Shown here piece after piece: positions 1 through 8,503 of a DNA stretch of 64,000 nucleotides. The notes below the pieces were generated by a model. It ran no database searches. It was not told the DNA's origin and worked only from the letters and a program-made list of their open reading frames with translations. The stretch is from Hyphomicrobiaceae bacterium (GTDB lineage Bacteria; Pseudomonadota; Alphaproteobacteria; Rhizobiales; Devosiaceae): assembly GCA_020638065.1 (NCBI GenBank), contig JACKJG010000002.1, forward strand, positions 124,001 to 188,000, read 5' to 3'. The stretch's first letter is position 1; every line of letters begins with the position of its first letter. The position numbers were made by a program, and so were the translations under genes.

Positions 1-150
1 GGTCGTGCCATATTGTCCGATGCGCAGCAGCGAGGCGTCGGCCAAAACCGGTGTCGCCGCGAACGGGACGGCAAGGCTGAGCGCCAGCGACATCAGCGCG
101 GCGCGAACAAAGCCCTTTCGGGAGCCGGTCGACACGGGTTTGAACTTCAT
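1..150 (-). CDS. cpaC: Flp pilus secretin CpaC/RcpA, N-terminal 50 residues only
   Basis: The ATG at 148-150 opens a reading frame that leaves the window at its left edge. The visible residues are a basic start (MKFKPVSTGSRKGF), a hydrophobic stretch and an Ala-rich cleavage region ending PVLADASLL, which is a classical Sec signal peptide. An AGGAA-type ribosome site lies just upstream. The gene sits 20 bp after cpaB on the same strand, where Cpa loci normally carry the outer-membrane secretin CpaC. The identity therefore rests on position and signal peptide; no secretin domain is visible. Confidence 0.6.
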   Translation of the reverse strand, partial: MKFKPVSTGSRKGFVRAALMSLALSLAVPFAATPVLADASLLRIGQYGTT

Positions 151-170
151 TTTCGGCGTTCCTTTCCGCA

Positions 171-1139
171 TCATTGTTTCACTGCCGGCGCCGGCTCGGC
201 AGGCGTCGACACGTTGGCCAGCGAAGCGGGCAAACCATCGGGGAAGACCGGCTGCACGACCGACTCGATGATCTGATTGGCCAGGTCCGCGTTCGCGCCG
301 GTGGCGGCGGCATTGGTGTAAAGATCCGCAACCGCGTTGGATTGAACGTTGGTGGCCGTTCCGAAGCGCACCATGCGGATGGATTGATTGGCATTGCGGC
401 CGCCGGCATCGGCCGGCGCATTGAAGTCAGCCACCGAGCGCAGGACCAGGGTCAATTGCCCTTCGGCTTCGGCGGCAATGATCGTTTCGGACTGGTAGGG
501 ATCGAGTTCGAGTGTGGCGATCGACTTCTCGCTGAACATCTTCGATTGCGGGTTGTTGTCGCCTGCTTCGGCGCCGCCCGTCGTGCCGCCCTGGCCGAGG
601 CGCGCGCCCATCGCCAGTACTTTGATATTGCTCAGGATTGTCGAAGACACGGGTCCGTTGCCCTCGTCCAGCGTCTGGACGACGTCGACACGGTCGTTGG
701 GCAGGACGAAGCCGCCGGCACCCGAGGCCTGGGTCACGGGAATGGAAACGGCGCGCATGCCGGGCTGAATGACCGCGCTGAGGTAACCTTGATCGGTCCT
801 GACCAGCTTGAGTGCCTGGATCGGCTCGCCGGCAAAAATCTCAAAACGCGCCACGGTGCCCAATAGTTTGGCAGGTGCATCAGGCAGAACTTCACTGGTG
901 ATGTATTCCGGCCGGACAGCATTTTGCGGCCAGTCCTGCCATTCGAGGAGATCTTCGGTCAGGCGCTCGCCGACGCCGATCGTGCTGGCGGCGATGAGAA
1001 CCCTGGTTTTGGGTTGTTCCTGAACCTGCGCGACCTGCGGTTGCACCGGCGCGGGGGCCTGCCCGCGCGTTGCCAGAAAGGCGGCCAGGCCGCCTGCAAC
1101 AATTGCAACCAGTAAAAGGATCAAACGCGCCGGTTTCAT
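171..1139 (-). CDS. cpaB: Flp pilus assembly protein CpaB (RcpC/CpaB family, SAF domain)
   Basis: This is the inner-membrane/periplasmic assembly factor of Flp (Tad) pili. The product has about 322 residues: an N-terminal membrane anchor (about residues 3-23, LILLLVAIVAGGLAA), then the SAF region (VLIAASTIGVGERLTEDLL) typical of CpaB, then the RcpC part with AVSIPVTQASGAGGFVLPND. The C-terminus is Ala/Pro rich. A TTG lies one codon upstream, but the ATG at 1139 with GGAG ahead of it is the better start. It lies between cpaA and the secretin gene on the minus strand and is probably co-transcribed with them. Confidence 0.9.
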   Translation of the reverse strand: MKPARLILLLVAIVAGGLAAFLATRGQAPAPVQPQVAQVQEQPKTRVLIAASTIGVGERLTEDLLEWQDWPQNAVRPEYITSEVLPDAPAKLLGTVARFEIFAGEPIQALKLVRTDQGYLSAVIQPGMRAVSIPVTQASGAGGFVLPNDRVDVVQTLDEGNGPVSSTILSNIKVLAMGARLGQGGTTGGAEAGDNNPQSKMFSEKSIATLELDPYQSETIIAAEAEGQLTLVLRSVADFNAPADAGGRNANQSIRMVRFGTATNVQSNAVADLYTNAAATGANADLANQIIESVVQPVFPDGLPASLANVSTPAEPAPAVKQ

Positions 1140-1275
1140 CAACCCAACTCCAGCAACTTCCGGCGCAACTCACACGCGCCCTATCTCGGGGAGTGTGCTG
1201 TCAAACCGTCAAAGTTTGGTTAATCAGCGGTTTTCTTTTCTGGTTAAATTCGGGTAAAGGCGCCCGGGGCCAAGG

Positions 1276-1785
1276 TCAGCCGATCAGCGCCCTGAACAAG
1301 GGCGTGGCCGGGTAAACGATGAGGCCCGCGATTGCCAGCGCAATCCCGTAGGGGATGCCGGTTTTGGGGTGGTGAAGCCGGTTGATCCAGTCCACACCGA
1401 CCAGCTGGGCAGGAAGCGGGAAGCGGCGCGCACCGAGCAACAACAGCGTCAGCGCACCGCCGAGCAGTGCCGAATAGATCAGATAGGGAATGAGCGCGGT
1501 GAACCCCAGCCAAAGGGCGGTTGCTGCCGCAAACTTGGCATCGCCGCCGCCAATCCAGCCAAACGCAAAGAAGCTAAAAGAGGCCGCGAGAACGATCGCC
1601 CCGGCCAGGACATGCCAACCAAGCTCCATCCAGGAGAGACCCGAAAGTGCTGCAGCAACGATGAAAGCGGCGCCAAGCGCCAGCACCAGCTTGTTGGTGA
1701 TCCGCATTGTGAACGTGTCGGAAATAGCGGCGAAGACCATTGCCAGGGGAAAGAGCAATAGCACGGTCGAATTGACAAAAGTCAT
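1276..1785 (-). CDS. cpaA: Prepilin peptidase CpaA (A24 aspartyl protease family)
   Basis: CpaA processes Flp prepilin in the inner membrane. The product has about 169 residues, the short single-domain CpaA/TadV form, and is strongly hydrophobic with about six membrane segments. Both catalytic aspartates are visible: one in AAISDTFTMRITN near the N-terminus and one in the GGGDAK motif (GxGD type). The ATG at 1785 is preferred over a TTG two codons upstream because GAGGCTTGGGC precedes it. It lies between the pilin gene and cpaB, the usual order of Cpa loci. Confidence 0.92.
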   Translation of the reverse strand: MTFVNSTVLLLFPLAMVFAAISDTFTMRITNKLVLALGAAFIVAAALSGLSWMELGWHVLAGAIVLAASFSFFAFGWIGGGDAKFAAATALWLGFTALIPYLIYSALLGGALTLLLLGARRFPLPAQLVGVDWINRLHHPKTGIPYGIALAIAGLIVYPATPLFRALIG

Positions 1786-1844
1786 GCCCAAGCCTCGATG
1801 TTGCCCACGTATCCTCGCCGGGCAATCTTAACAAACCGGAAATG

Positions 1845-1868
1845 AAAAAGGGGCCCAAGGGCCCCTTT
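1845..1868 (-). terminator. Rho-independent terminator after the flp pilin gene
   Basis: Read on the minus strand, AAAGGGGCCC and GGGCCCCTTT pair around a two-base loop, and the descending arm runs into a five-T tract. The stem lies about 33 bp past the pilin stop codon and before cpaA. It would separate abundant pilin mRNA from the assembly genes. Confidence 0.85.
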
Positions 1869-1901
1869 GACAACCGGATGAACCGGAATTCTGCAGACTG
1901 C

Positions 1902-2081
1902 TTAGATGGTCGAAGCAGCGTTGTCGAGACGACCACCGATGCCGCTGAACAGGTTGGCCAGGCCATTACCCAGGGTCGTCGCGGCTGCGATGATACCAAC
2001 GGAGATGAGTGCAGCAATCAGGCCGTACTCAATCGCCGTTGCACCGGATTCGTCTTTCACGAAACGGGAAACAATATTCAT
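1902..2081 (-). CDS. flp: Flp/Fap-type major pilin
   Basis: This is the structural subunit of the Flp pilus. It has 59 residues, typical for the family. After a short leader (MNIVSRFVKDESG) comes the processing site G|ATAIEYGL, with the Glu and Tyr at +5/+6 characteristic of Flp pilins, followed by one hydrophobic helix (IAALISVGIIAAATTLG) and a short tail. The ATG at 2081 has a strong AAGGAG site six bases upstream; a longer frame starting at 2141 lacks one. The gene has its own terminator downstream and a divergent neighbour upstream. Confidence 0.93.
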   Translation of the reverse strand: MNIVSRFVKDESGATAIEYGLIAALISVGIIAAATTLGNGLANLFSGIGGRLDNAASTI

Positions 2082-2492
2082 TACTCTTAGCTCCTTGCTA
2101 CACGTCAAGCGAACTTGACTGCTCAATCCGCCGCTCCACACGCCGGACAGATTGCGACGCTACTTTTCAGCCCTTGAGATTGCGTTAATCGGACCGGCGC
2201 ACTTGTATCAACCGGATATCGCTGGCTTTTTTTGCATATCGGCCGACCGAGGCCAGCACGATTTCCGGTGCCGGCAAACTTGGGTGGCAGAATGGGCAGG
2301 AAGCGAAACACATCTTCCGTAAACTATTGAAATTCATATATTTATTGGTTTTCAGATCATTTTTGGATCATGCCATCAGGGCACGCGGTTGAAGTGGCCA
2401 AGGTGGCGTTTGCGATTTATTCACCATTCTTGGCAAGACTTGTTGGCGAGCCTGGCAAACCTGCCGGCATGAGTTTGTAGAGTATTGCCGCC
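2082..2492. promoter_or_regulatory. 411-bp divergent intergenic region between flp and the secretin N-domain-like gene
   Basis: No credible gene was seen here. It must hold the flp promoter (minus strand) and that of the gene starting at 2493. Near the flp ribosome site there is a perfect inverted repeat GTCAAG-cgaa-CTTGAC at 2104-2119, which could be an operator or a leader hairpin. The stretch at about 2320-2375 is markedly AT-rich compared with the surroundings, as expected of promoter DNA. No exact -35/-10 pair is claimed. Confidence 0.5.
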
Positions 2493-2966
2493 ATGTCGCA
2501 TCGCGTAGCAAATCCCGGATTCTTGCGCCGTTTCACGGCCCTTTGTCTTGCGGGTGCGGTCTGCATCGCAAGCGCAGGCGTCGCCGCGGCGTCGGACGGC
2601 GCGGTCAGCGTCAGCGTGAACATGGCGCGCATCCTGCGCATTTCATCGCCGGCCTCGACCGTGGTGATTGGCAATCCCGGCATCGCGGACGTGACCATTC
2701 AGGATGCACAGACGCTTATTCTGACCGGCAAGTCCTATGGCACGACCAATCTGATCGTGCTCGATCCGGTCGGCAACCCGATCGTCGATACGATGATCGA
2801 CGTCGCACGCGGCGAATCCGAACTGATCACGGTGTTTCAGGGTCAGGCCAAGACCACGATGGCCTGCGAGCCAGACTGTCAGCCTGTGATCATGTTGGGC
2901 GACGACACAAACTATACTGCCAAGGCGATCGCCTCATCGAGCCTGGTCGAGAGTTCGGCGAAATAG
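2493..2966 (+). CDS. Small exported pilus assembly protein with secretin-type N-terminal domain
   Basis: The product has 157 residues with a Sec signal peptide (hydrophobic segment about residues 14-32, ending near AAAS). The mature part, with VNMARILRISSPASTVVIGN, GIADVTIQD and ILTGKSYGTTNLIVLD, matches the N-terminal domain that precedes the secretin domain in CpaC/RcpA-type proteins (family name from memory: T2SS-T3SS_pil_N). Here it stands alone without a secretin domain. A Cys pair (CEPDC) lies near the C-terminus. It is divergent from flp and precedes the TadE-like genes. The ribosome site is weak. Confidence 0.7.
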   Translation: MSHRVANPGFLRRFTALCLAGAVCIASAGVAAASDGAVSVSVNMARILRISSPASTVVIGNPGIADVTIQDAQTLILTGKSYGTTNLIVLDPVGNPIVDTMIDVARGESELITVFQGQAKTTMACEPDCQPVIMLGDDTNYTAKAIASSSLVESSAK

Positions 2967-3115
2967 CGCCTGCCCGGGCAGGACCGATCAATTCTCATAG
3001 TCTCGTTCAGCTTTGATTGACCAAAGGCCAAGCTTTTGGAGCGCAACGTGCATTTGCGCGATGCTCAATAACCATATGTTAGCCAGCCAAACCTAGCGTT
3101 TGCGGGTGAATTCAT

Positions 3116-3685
3116 ATGGACACGACGACCATGCCAACGCCGAAGCAGACCCATATCGGCAGCCTTATCAAGCGCAAAGTTGCCCAGCTTTTCCGCAAGG
3201 ATGACGGGGCGACGCTGATCGAATTCGGTTTGCTCGCCATTCCGTTTTTCGCGATCATTGGTGCCACGCTGGAGACGGCATTCTTTCTGCTGGCGTCGCA
3301 AGTTCTCGATGGCGGCGTGGACGAGGCGGCCCGCATGATCCGGACCGGGCGCACGCAGGGTAGCAATTACACGGTGACGAGCTTCCGCAACGAAGTGTGC
3401 AATCACCTCTATGGTCTGTTCGATTGCTCGCAGCTGCGCATTTATGTCCAGCCCGTCGCCAGCTTCTCTTCGGCCAGTTTCAACTCCAACGTTGTCGATC
3501 CGGACGATGCAAGCTGGACCTCCGCAGAGTCCTTCAACGATGGCGCGGGTTCGAGCGTCATTCTTGTTCGTGTCTACTACAAGTGGCCGACCTATCTGAA
3601 TTTCTTCAACTTCGACCTCGCGACCCTGCCCGACAATACGCACCTGATCGGCGCGGCGCGCGTTTTCCAGAATGAACCGTTCTAA
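3116..3685 (+). CDS. tadE: TadE-like pilus minor pseudopilin
   Basis: This is a 189-residue TadE-family protein. About 30 polar residues precede the TadE signature DDGATLIEFGLLAIPFF, in which the cleavage site is followed by a long hydrophobic helix, and then EAARMIRTGR, which is typical of the family. Such pseudopilins are processed like Flp and help pilus assembly. The ATG at 3116 (GGTGA upstream) was used; the ATG at 3131 is possible. The next gene starts 10 bp after the stop, so the two are probably one operon. Confidence 0.85.
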   Translation: MDTTTMPTPKQTHIGSLIKRKVAQLFRKDDGATLIEFGLLAIPFFAIIGATLETAFFLLASQVLDGGVDEAARMIRTGRTQGSNYTVTSFRNEVCNHLYGLFDCSQLRIYVQPVASFSSASFNSNVVDPDDASWTSAESFNDGAGSSVILVRVYYKWPTYLNFFNFDLATLPDNTHLIGAARVFQNEPF

Positions 3686-3695
3686 GGAGGGTGAG

Positions 3696-4574
3696 ATGAA
3701 CAAGAAACGCCCGATGTTCCCCATCAGCAAAAAGCTGGTCCGCAATGAGCGCGCTGTGGCAGCCGTCGAGTTTGCTCTGGTGTCGCCGCTGATGCTCGCG
3801 CTCTACATGGGTTCGATGGAAGTCAGCCAGGTGATCACTGTGGACAAGAAGGTCTCAACGGTTGCCTCTTCCGTCGGCGATCTCGTCGCGCGGGCCGACG
3901 GCTCGATCGACGCCACCACGGTGGACGACTACATCAATGCGTCAAACGTACTGATGTCGCCCTATCCGGCAAGCAATCTCAAACAGCGTGTCACAAGCGT
4001 ATACGTCGACAATAGTGGTCAGACGAATGTGGAATGGTCGATTTCCTACAATGGCGCTGAGGTCGAGACTCTCGACTCGACGTTCAATCTGCCCACCCAC
4101 ATCGTCAATCTGGCCAAGAACGGATATGTGATCGTTTCCGAATCCGAGACCGGTTATCGCCCCTGGGGTGGCTATGTGATCGATCAGGATTTCACCCTGT
4201 ACAAAGTTTTCTATCACCTGCCCCGCTTCGGGGAAGAAATCGCCTTGAACGGCAGTTCGAGCACTGGCGAAATGGCCACGACTGACACCGGCAACGGCGG
4301 CAACAATGGTGGCGGCAACAATGGCGGTGGCAACAACGGCGGCGGCAACAACGGCGGCGGCAACAACGGCGGCGGCAACAACGGCGGCGGCAACAATGGC
4401 GGCGGCAACAACGGCGGCGGCAACAATGGCGGCGGCAACAATGGCGGCGGCAACAATGGCGGCGGCAATAATGGCGGCGGCAATAATGGCGGCGGCGGTC
4501 ACCATGGCGGCGGCGGCGGCCAGTCCGGCGGCGGCGGCCTTTTCGACTTCATGTATGGGTTGCTGTTCGGCTAG
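3696..4574 (+). CDS. TadE/TadF-like pseudopilin with Asn-Gly-rich repeat tail
   Basis: The product has about 292 residues. The N-terminal part has the TadE/F signature (VAAVEFALVSPLMLALYMG) as a membrane/pilin helix after a basic leader, followed by a soluble region of about 170 residues. It then changes to 13 exact NNGGG units (4302-4496), a HH/QS/G-rich segment and a hydrophobic end (LFDFMYGLLFG). The ATG at 3696 has a near-perfect AAGGAGG site; an earlier ATG at 3672 overlaps tadE and is less likely. The repeat is not part of normal TadE proteins. Its role is unknown; an extended flexible surface segment is a reasonable guess. Confidence 0.8.
   Translation: MNKKRPMFPISKKLVRNERAVAAVEFALVSPLMLALYMGSMEVSQVITVDKKVSTVASSVGDLVARADGSIDATTVDDYINASNVLMSPYPASNLKQRVTSVYVDNSGQTNVEWSISYNGAEVETLDSTFNLPTHIVNLAKNGYVIVSESETGYRPWGGYVIDQDFTLYKVFYHLPRFGEEIALNGSSSTGEMATTDTGNGGNNGGGNNGGGNNGGGNNGGGNNGGGNNGGGNNGGGNNGGGNNGGGNNGGGNNGGGNNGGGNNGGGGHHGGGGGQSGGGGLFDFMYGLLFG
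4302..4496 (+). repeat. 13 x 15-bp coding tandem repeat (NNGGG)
   Basis: There are thirteen uninterrupted 15-bp units encoding Asn-Asn-Gly-Gly-Gly. They differ only by synonymous changes (AAC/AAT, GGC/GGT), so the DNA is a near-perfect tandem repeat. It lies in frame, and gain or loss of units would lengthen or shorten the protein without a frameshift. Confidence 0.97.
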
Positions 4575-4623
4575 ACCGCAGCGCTTGTTGCGGACGCTCA
4601 AAGCCTTTATGCAAGGTCCAAAC

Positions 4624-4652
4624 GAACCGGCCGTTCTGGCCGGTTCTCTTTT
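4624..4652 (+). terminator. Rho-independent terminator after the TadE-like repeat gene
   Basis: A perfect 9-bp stem, GAACCGGCC/GGCCGGTTC, with a five-base loop is followed by TCTTTT. It lies about 50 bp after the stop at 4574 and ends just before the HAD hydrolase gene at 4664. Confidence 0.85.
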
Positions 4653-4663
4653 GGACCGACCTC

Positions 4664-5287
4664 ATGACCGCCCATCTCACCCCCGTTTTCGATATCGGCA
4701 ACGTCTTCATGGACTGGAACCCGATGTATCTGTTCCGCAAACTGTTCGAGACCGAGGAACAGGCACGCTGGTTTCATGACAATGTGTGCACGCACGGATG
4801 GAATCTCGAATTCGACCGCGGCAAGCCATACTTCGAAGGTATTAGTGAGAAGATCGCCGAGTTCCCGAAGTTCTGGCGCGAAATCGAGGCCTTCGACAGC
4901 CGCTGGATCGAGATGACGCGCGGGCTCTACCATTCGTCAGCCGACATACAGGACGAGTTGATCGCTTTGGGGCACAAGACCTATGCGATCACCAATTTCT
5001 CAGCCGAGAAATGGCGGTTGGTTCTGCCGGAATGGGCATTCTTTCAGAAGTTCGATGGCATCGTGGTGTCCGGCAATGAAGGGCTCGTCAAACCCGATCC
5101 AGCGATTTTCGAACTCTTCCTCGACCGCTTCGGGCTTGTCGCGCGGGAATGCCTGTTCATTGACGACAATGCGGCCAACATCGTCTCGGCAAAGCAACTC
5201 GGATTTGAAACGATCCATCTGACCGACCCGAAAACCCTGCGGGCGGATCTGATCGGTTTCGGGTTCGACCTGCGGACCGAAGGCTGA
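4664..5287 (+). CDS. HAD-superfamily hydrolase (HAD-IA, YihX-like)
   Basis: The product is a 207-residue HAD-like phosphatase. Motif I is FDIGNVFMDW, where the second aspartate of the usual DxD is replaced (D-I-G-N), as in the YihX/epoxide-hydrolase-N branch. Motif II is AITNFS, motif III the Lys in VKPDPAIFELF, and motif IV FIDDNAANI. The substrate cannot be told from sequence. The gene is isolated by a terminator upstream and a convergent upp downstream with only 1 bp between stops. A role in nucleotide or sugar-phosphate metabolism is only suggested by proximity to upp. Confidence 0.85.
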   Translation: MTAHLTPVFDIGNVFMDWNPMYLFRKLFETEEQARWFHDNVCTHGWNLEFDRGKPYFEGISEKIAEFPKFWREIEAFDSRWIEMTRGLYHSSADIQDELIALGHKTYAITNFSAEKWRLVLPEWAFFQKFDGIVVSGNEGLVKPDPAIFELFLDRFGLVARECLFIDDNAANIVSAKQLGFETIHLTDPKTLRADLIGFGFDLRTEG

Positions 5288-5288
5288 G

Positions 5289-5915
5289 CTACTTGGTGCC
5301 GTACATGCGGTCGCCGGCATCGCCGAGACCGGGAACGATATAGCCTTTTTCGTTGAGGTGGCTGTCGATTGCGGCGGTGAAAACCGGCACATCCGGATGC
5401 GCCCGGGTGAAGGCCTCGATGCCTTCCGGCGCCGCCAGCAAGCATAGAAAGCGGATATTGTCCGCCCCTCTCTCCTTCAGCCGCGTCACCGCAGCGATGG
5501 AGGAATTGGCCGTGGCCAACATGGGGTCGACGACGATGACCAGACGATCGTTCAGATCGCCCGGTGCCTTGAAGTAATATTCAACCGGCTCGAGGGTTTC
5601 ATGGTCACGGTAAAGCCCGATATGGGCCACACGGGCGGCGGGAACCAGATCGAGCATGCCTTCGAGCAGACCATTGCCCGCCCTCAGGATCGAGGCGAAG
5701 ACCAGCTTCTTGCCACGAAGGGTTGGCGCGAAGGCGGGCCCGAGTGGCGTTTCGATTTCAATCTCGACGGTTTCGAGATCCCGGGTCACTTCGTAGCAGA
5801 GCAGGTGCGCGATTTCACGAAGCAAGCGGCGGAACCCCGCGGTCGAGGTCGCCTTGTCGCGCATGATGGTGAGCTTGTGCTGGACGAGGGGGTGGTCGAC
5901 GACAGTGACCGACAT
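5289..5915 (-). CDS. upp: Uracil phosphoribosyltransferase
   Basis: Upp makes UMP from uracil and PRPP in pyrimidine salvage. It has 208 residues, the normal length. It begins with VVDHPLVQHKLTIMRD, typical of Upp, and carries ILRAGNGLLEGML, the PRPP loop VIVVDPMLATANSS and a C-terminal PGLGDAGDRMYGT. The ATG at 5915 follows a GGAGC site. It is the last gene of the minus-strand deo cluster, 21 bp after deoB, which fits recovery of uracil released from uridine/deoxyuridine. Confidence 0.97.
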   Translation of the reverse strand: MSVTVVDHPLVQHKLTIMRDKATSTAGFRRLLREIAHLLCYEVTRDLETVEIEIETPLGPAFAPTLRGKKLVFASILRAGNGLLEGMLDLVPAARVAHIGLYRDHETLEPVEYYFKAPGDLNDRLVIVVDPMLATANSSIAAVTRLKERGADNIRFLCLLAAPEGIEAFTRAHPDVPVFTAAIDSHLNEKGYIVPGLGDAGDRMYGTK

Positions 5916-5936
5916 GACTTTGCTCCGATATGCAAA

Positions 5937-7172
5937 TCAGAGAAAGCTTCGCCCGTGCGCGCCCGGCGGGATGCCGAGCCATTTGGCCACGCTTTCCCCG
6001 ATATCCGAAAAGGTTGATCTCAATCCGACGCTACCGCCATTCAGGCTTCGTGAAAACACCAGAATGGGCGTTTGTTCACGGGTATGATCGGAGCCCTGCC
6101 AGGTCGGGTCGTTGCCGTGATCGGCCGTCAGGAGCAGAAGGTCGTCGGCATTGAGCTTCGAAATGATCTCGGGCAGACGGCGGTCGAACTGTTCAAGGGC
6201 ATTGGCATATCCCGGAACATCGCGGCGATGGCCGAAATCGGTGTCGAACTGGACGAAGTTGGTAAAGACCAGATCGCCGTCCGTGGCCATCTGTTCGGCT
6301 TCGAGCATGGCTTCAAACAGAGCCATATTGCCGTGCGCCTTGATCTTGTGGGTCACGCCCCGGCCCGCATAAATGTCGGAGATCTTGCCCACTGCAAAAA
6401 CGTGGCGGCCAGCGGCCTTGACCCGATCGAGCAGGGTTTCCTCAGGCGGGTCGAGCGCGAAATCGCGGCGGTTACCGGTGCGCTCGAAGGTCTTGGCGGT
6501 TTCGCCGACAAAGGGACGGGCAATCACCCGGCCAATGCGCATCGGTTCGGTGTGTTTGAAGACGAGCTTGCAGAGATCATAAAGCCGTTCGAGGCCGAAA
6601 TGCTCCTCGTGGGCGGCAATCTGAAAAACGGAATCTGCAGAAGTGTAGCAGATCGGTTTGCCGGTCCTGATGCTCTCTTCGCCCAGTTCCTCGATAATGA
6701 CCGTGCCCGAAGCGTGACAATCTCCGAGAATGCCGGGAAGACCGGCTTCGGCGATGATCATGTCGGTCAGTTCTTTTGGGAACGCAGGCACCGTGTCGGG
6801 GAAGTAGCCCCACTCGAAAGGCACGGGACAACCGGCAATTTCCCAATGGCCGGACGGCGTGTCCTTGCCTTTGGAGATTTCGCGGCCGACGCCCCAGACC
6901 GCGTTGGACGCCGGCTTCTCGTCAAGACCCGGCGCGGTTTTGCCCGTTGAAAGCTCAACCGCCGCACCCATGCCGAGGGCGTTGAGATTGGGAATGTGCA
7001 GGGGTCCTTTGCGCAATCCGTCCCTGTCCCCCTCACCCGATGCGCAGCGCTCGGCAATGTGCAGCATGGTATTGGAGCCGACATCATTGAAGGTCTCGCC
7101 GCCATACTGGTCCGCGTCAGGCGCGCCGCCGATACCGACCGAGTCCATGACACAAAGAAAGGCGCGAGGCAT
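5937..7172 (-). CDS. deoB: Phosphopentomutase
   Basis: DeoB interconverts (deoxy)ribose-1-phosphate and -5-phosphate. It has 411 residues, the family length. Metal-binding motifs of the alkaline-phosphatase-like fold are visible: MDSVGIGGAPDA at the N-terminus and LTADHGNDPTWQGSDHTRE near the C-terminus, plus TDFGHRRDVPGYA. The start has GGAGGG upstream. It lies 3 bp after deoA and links nucleoside phosphorolysis to DeoC. Confidence 0.97.
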   Translation of the reverse strand: MPRAFLCVMDSVGIGGAPDADQYGGETFNDVGSNTMLHIAERCASGEGDRDGLRKGPLHIPNLNALGMGAAVELSTGKTAPGLDEKPASNAVWGVGREISKGKDTPSGHWEIAGCPVPFEWGYFPDTVPAFPKELTDMIIAEAGLPGILGDCHASGTVIIEELGEESIRTGKPICYTSADSVFQIAAHEEHFGLERLYDLCKLVFKHTEPMRIGRVIARPFVGETAKTFERTGNRRDFALDPPEETLLDRVKAAGRHVFAVGKISDIYAGRGVTHKIKAHGNMALFEAMLEAEQMATDGDLVFTNFVQFDTDFGHRRDVPGYANALEQFDRRLPEIISKLNADDLLLLTADHGNDPTWQGSDHTREQTPILVFSRSLNGGSVGLRSTFSDIGESVAKWLGIPPGAHGRSFL

Positions 7173-7175
7173 GGT

Positions 7176-8498
<1,323 letters not shown>

Positions 8499-8503
8499 AA
8501 GTA

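Noticed and set aside
3942..4601. Long open frames on the minus strand opposite the NNGGG repeat (Ala/Val- or Pro/Leu-repeat proteins)
   Set aside because: They are the mirror of a repetitive 15-bp unit, which stays open in several frames. No ribosome site, and the plus-strand gene has TadE motifs.
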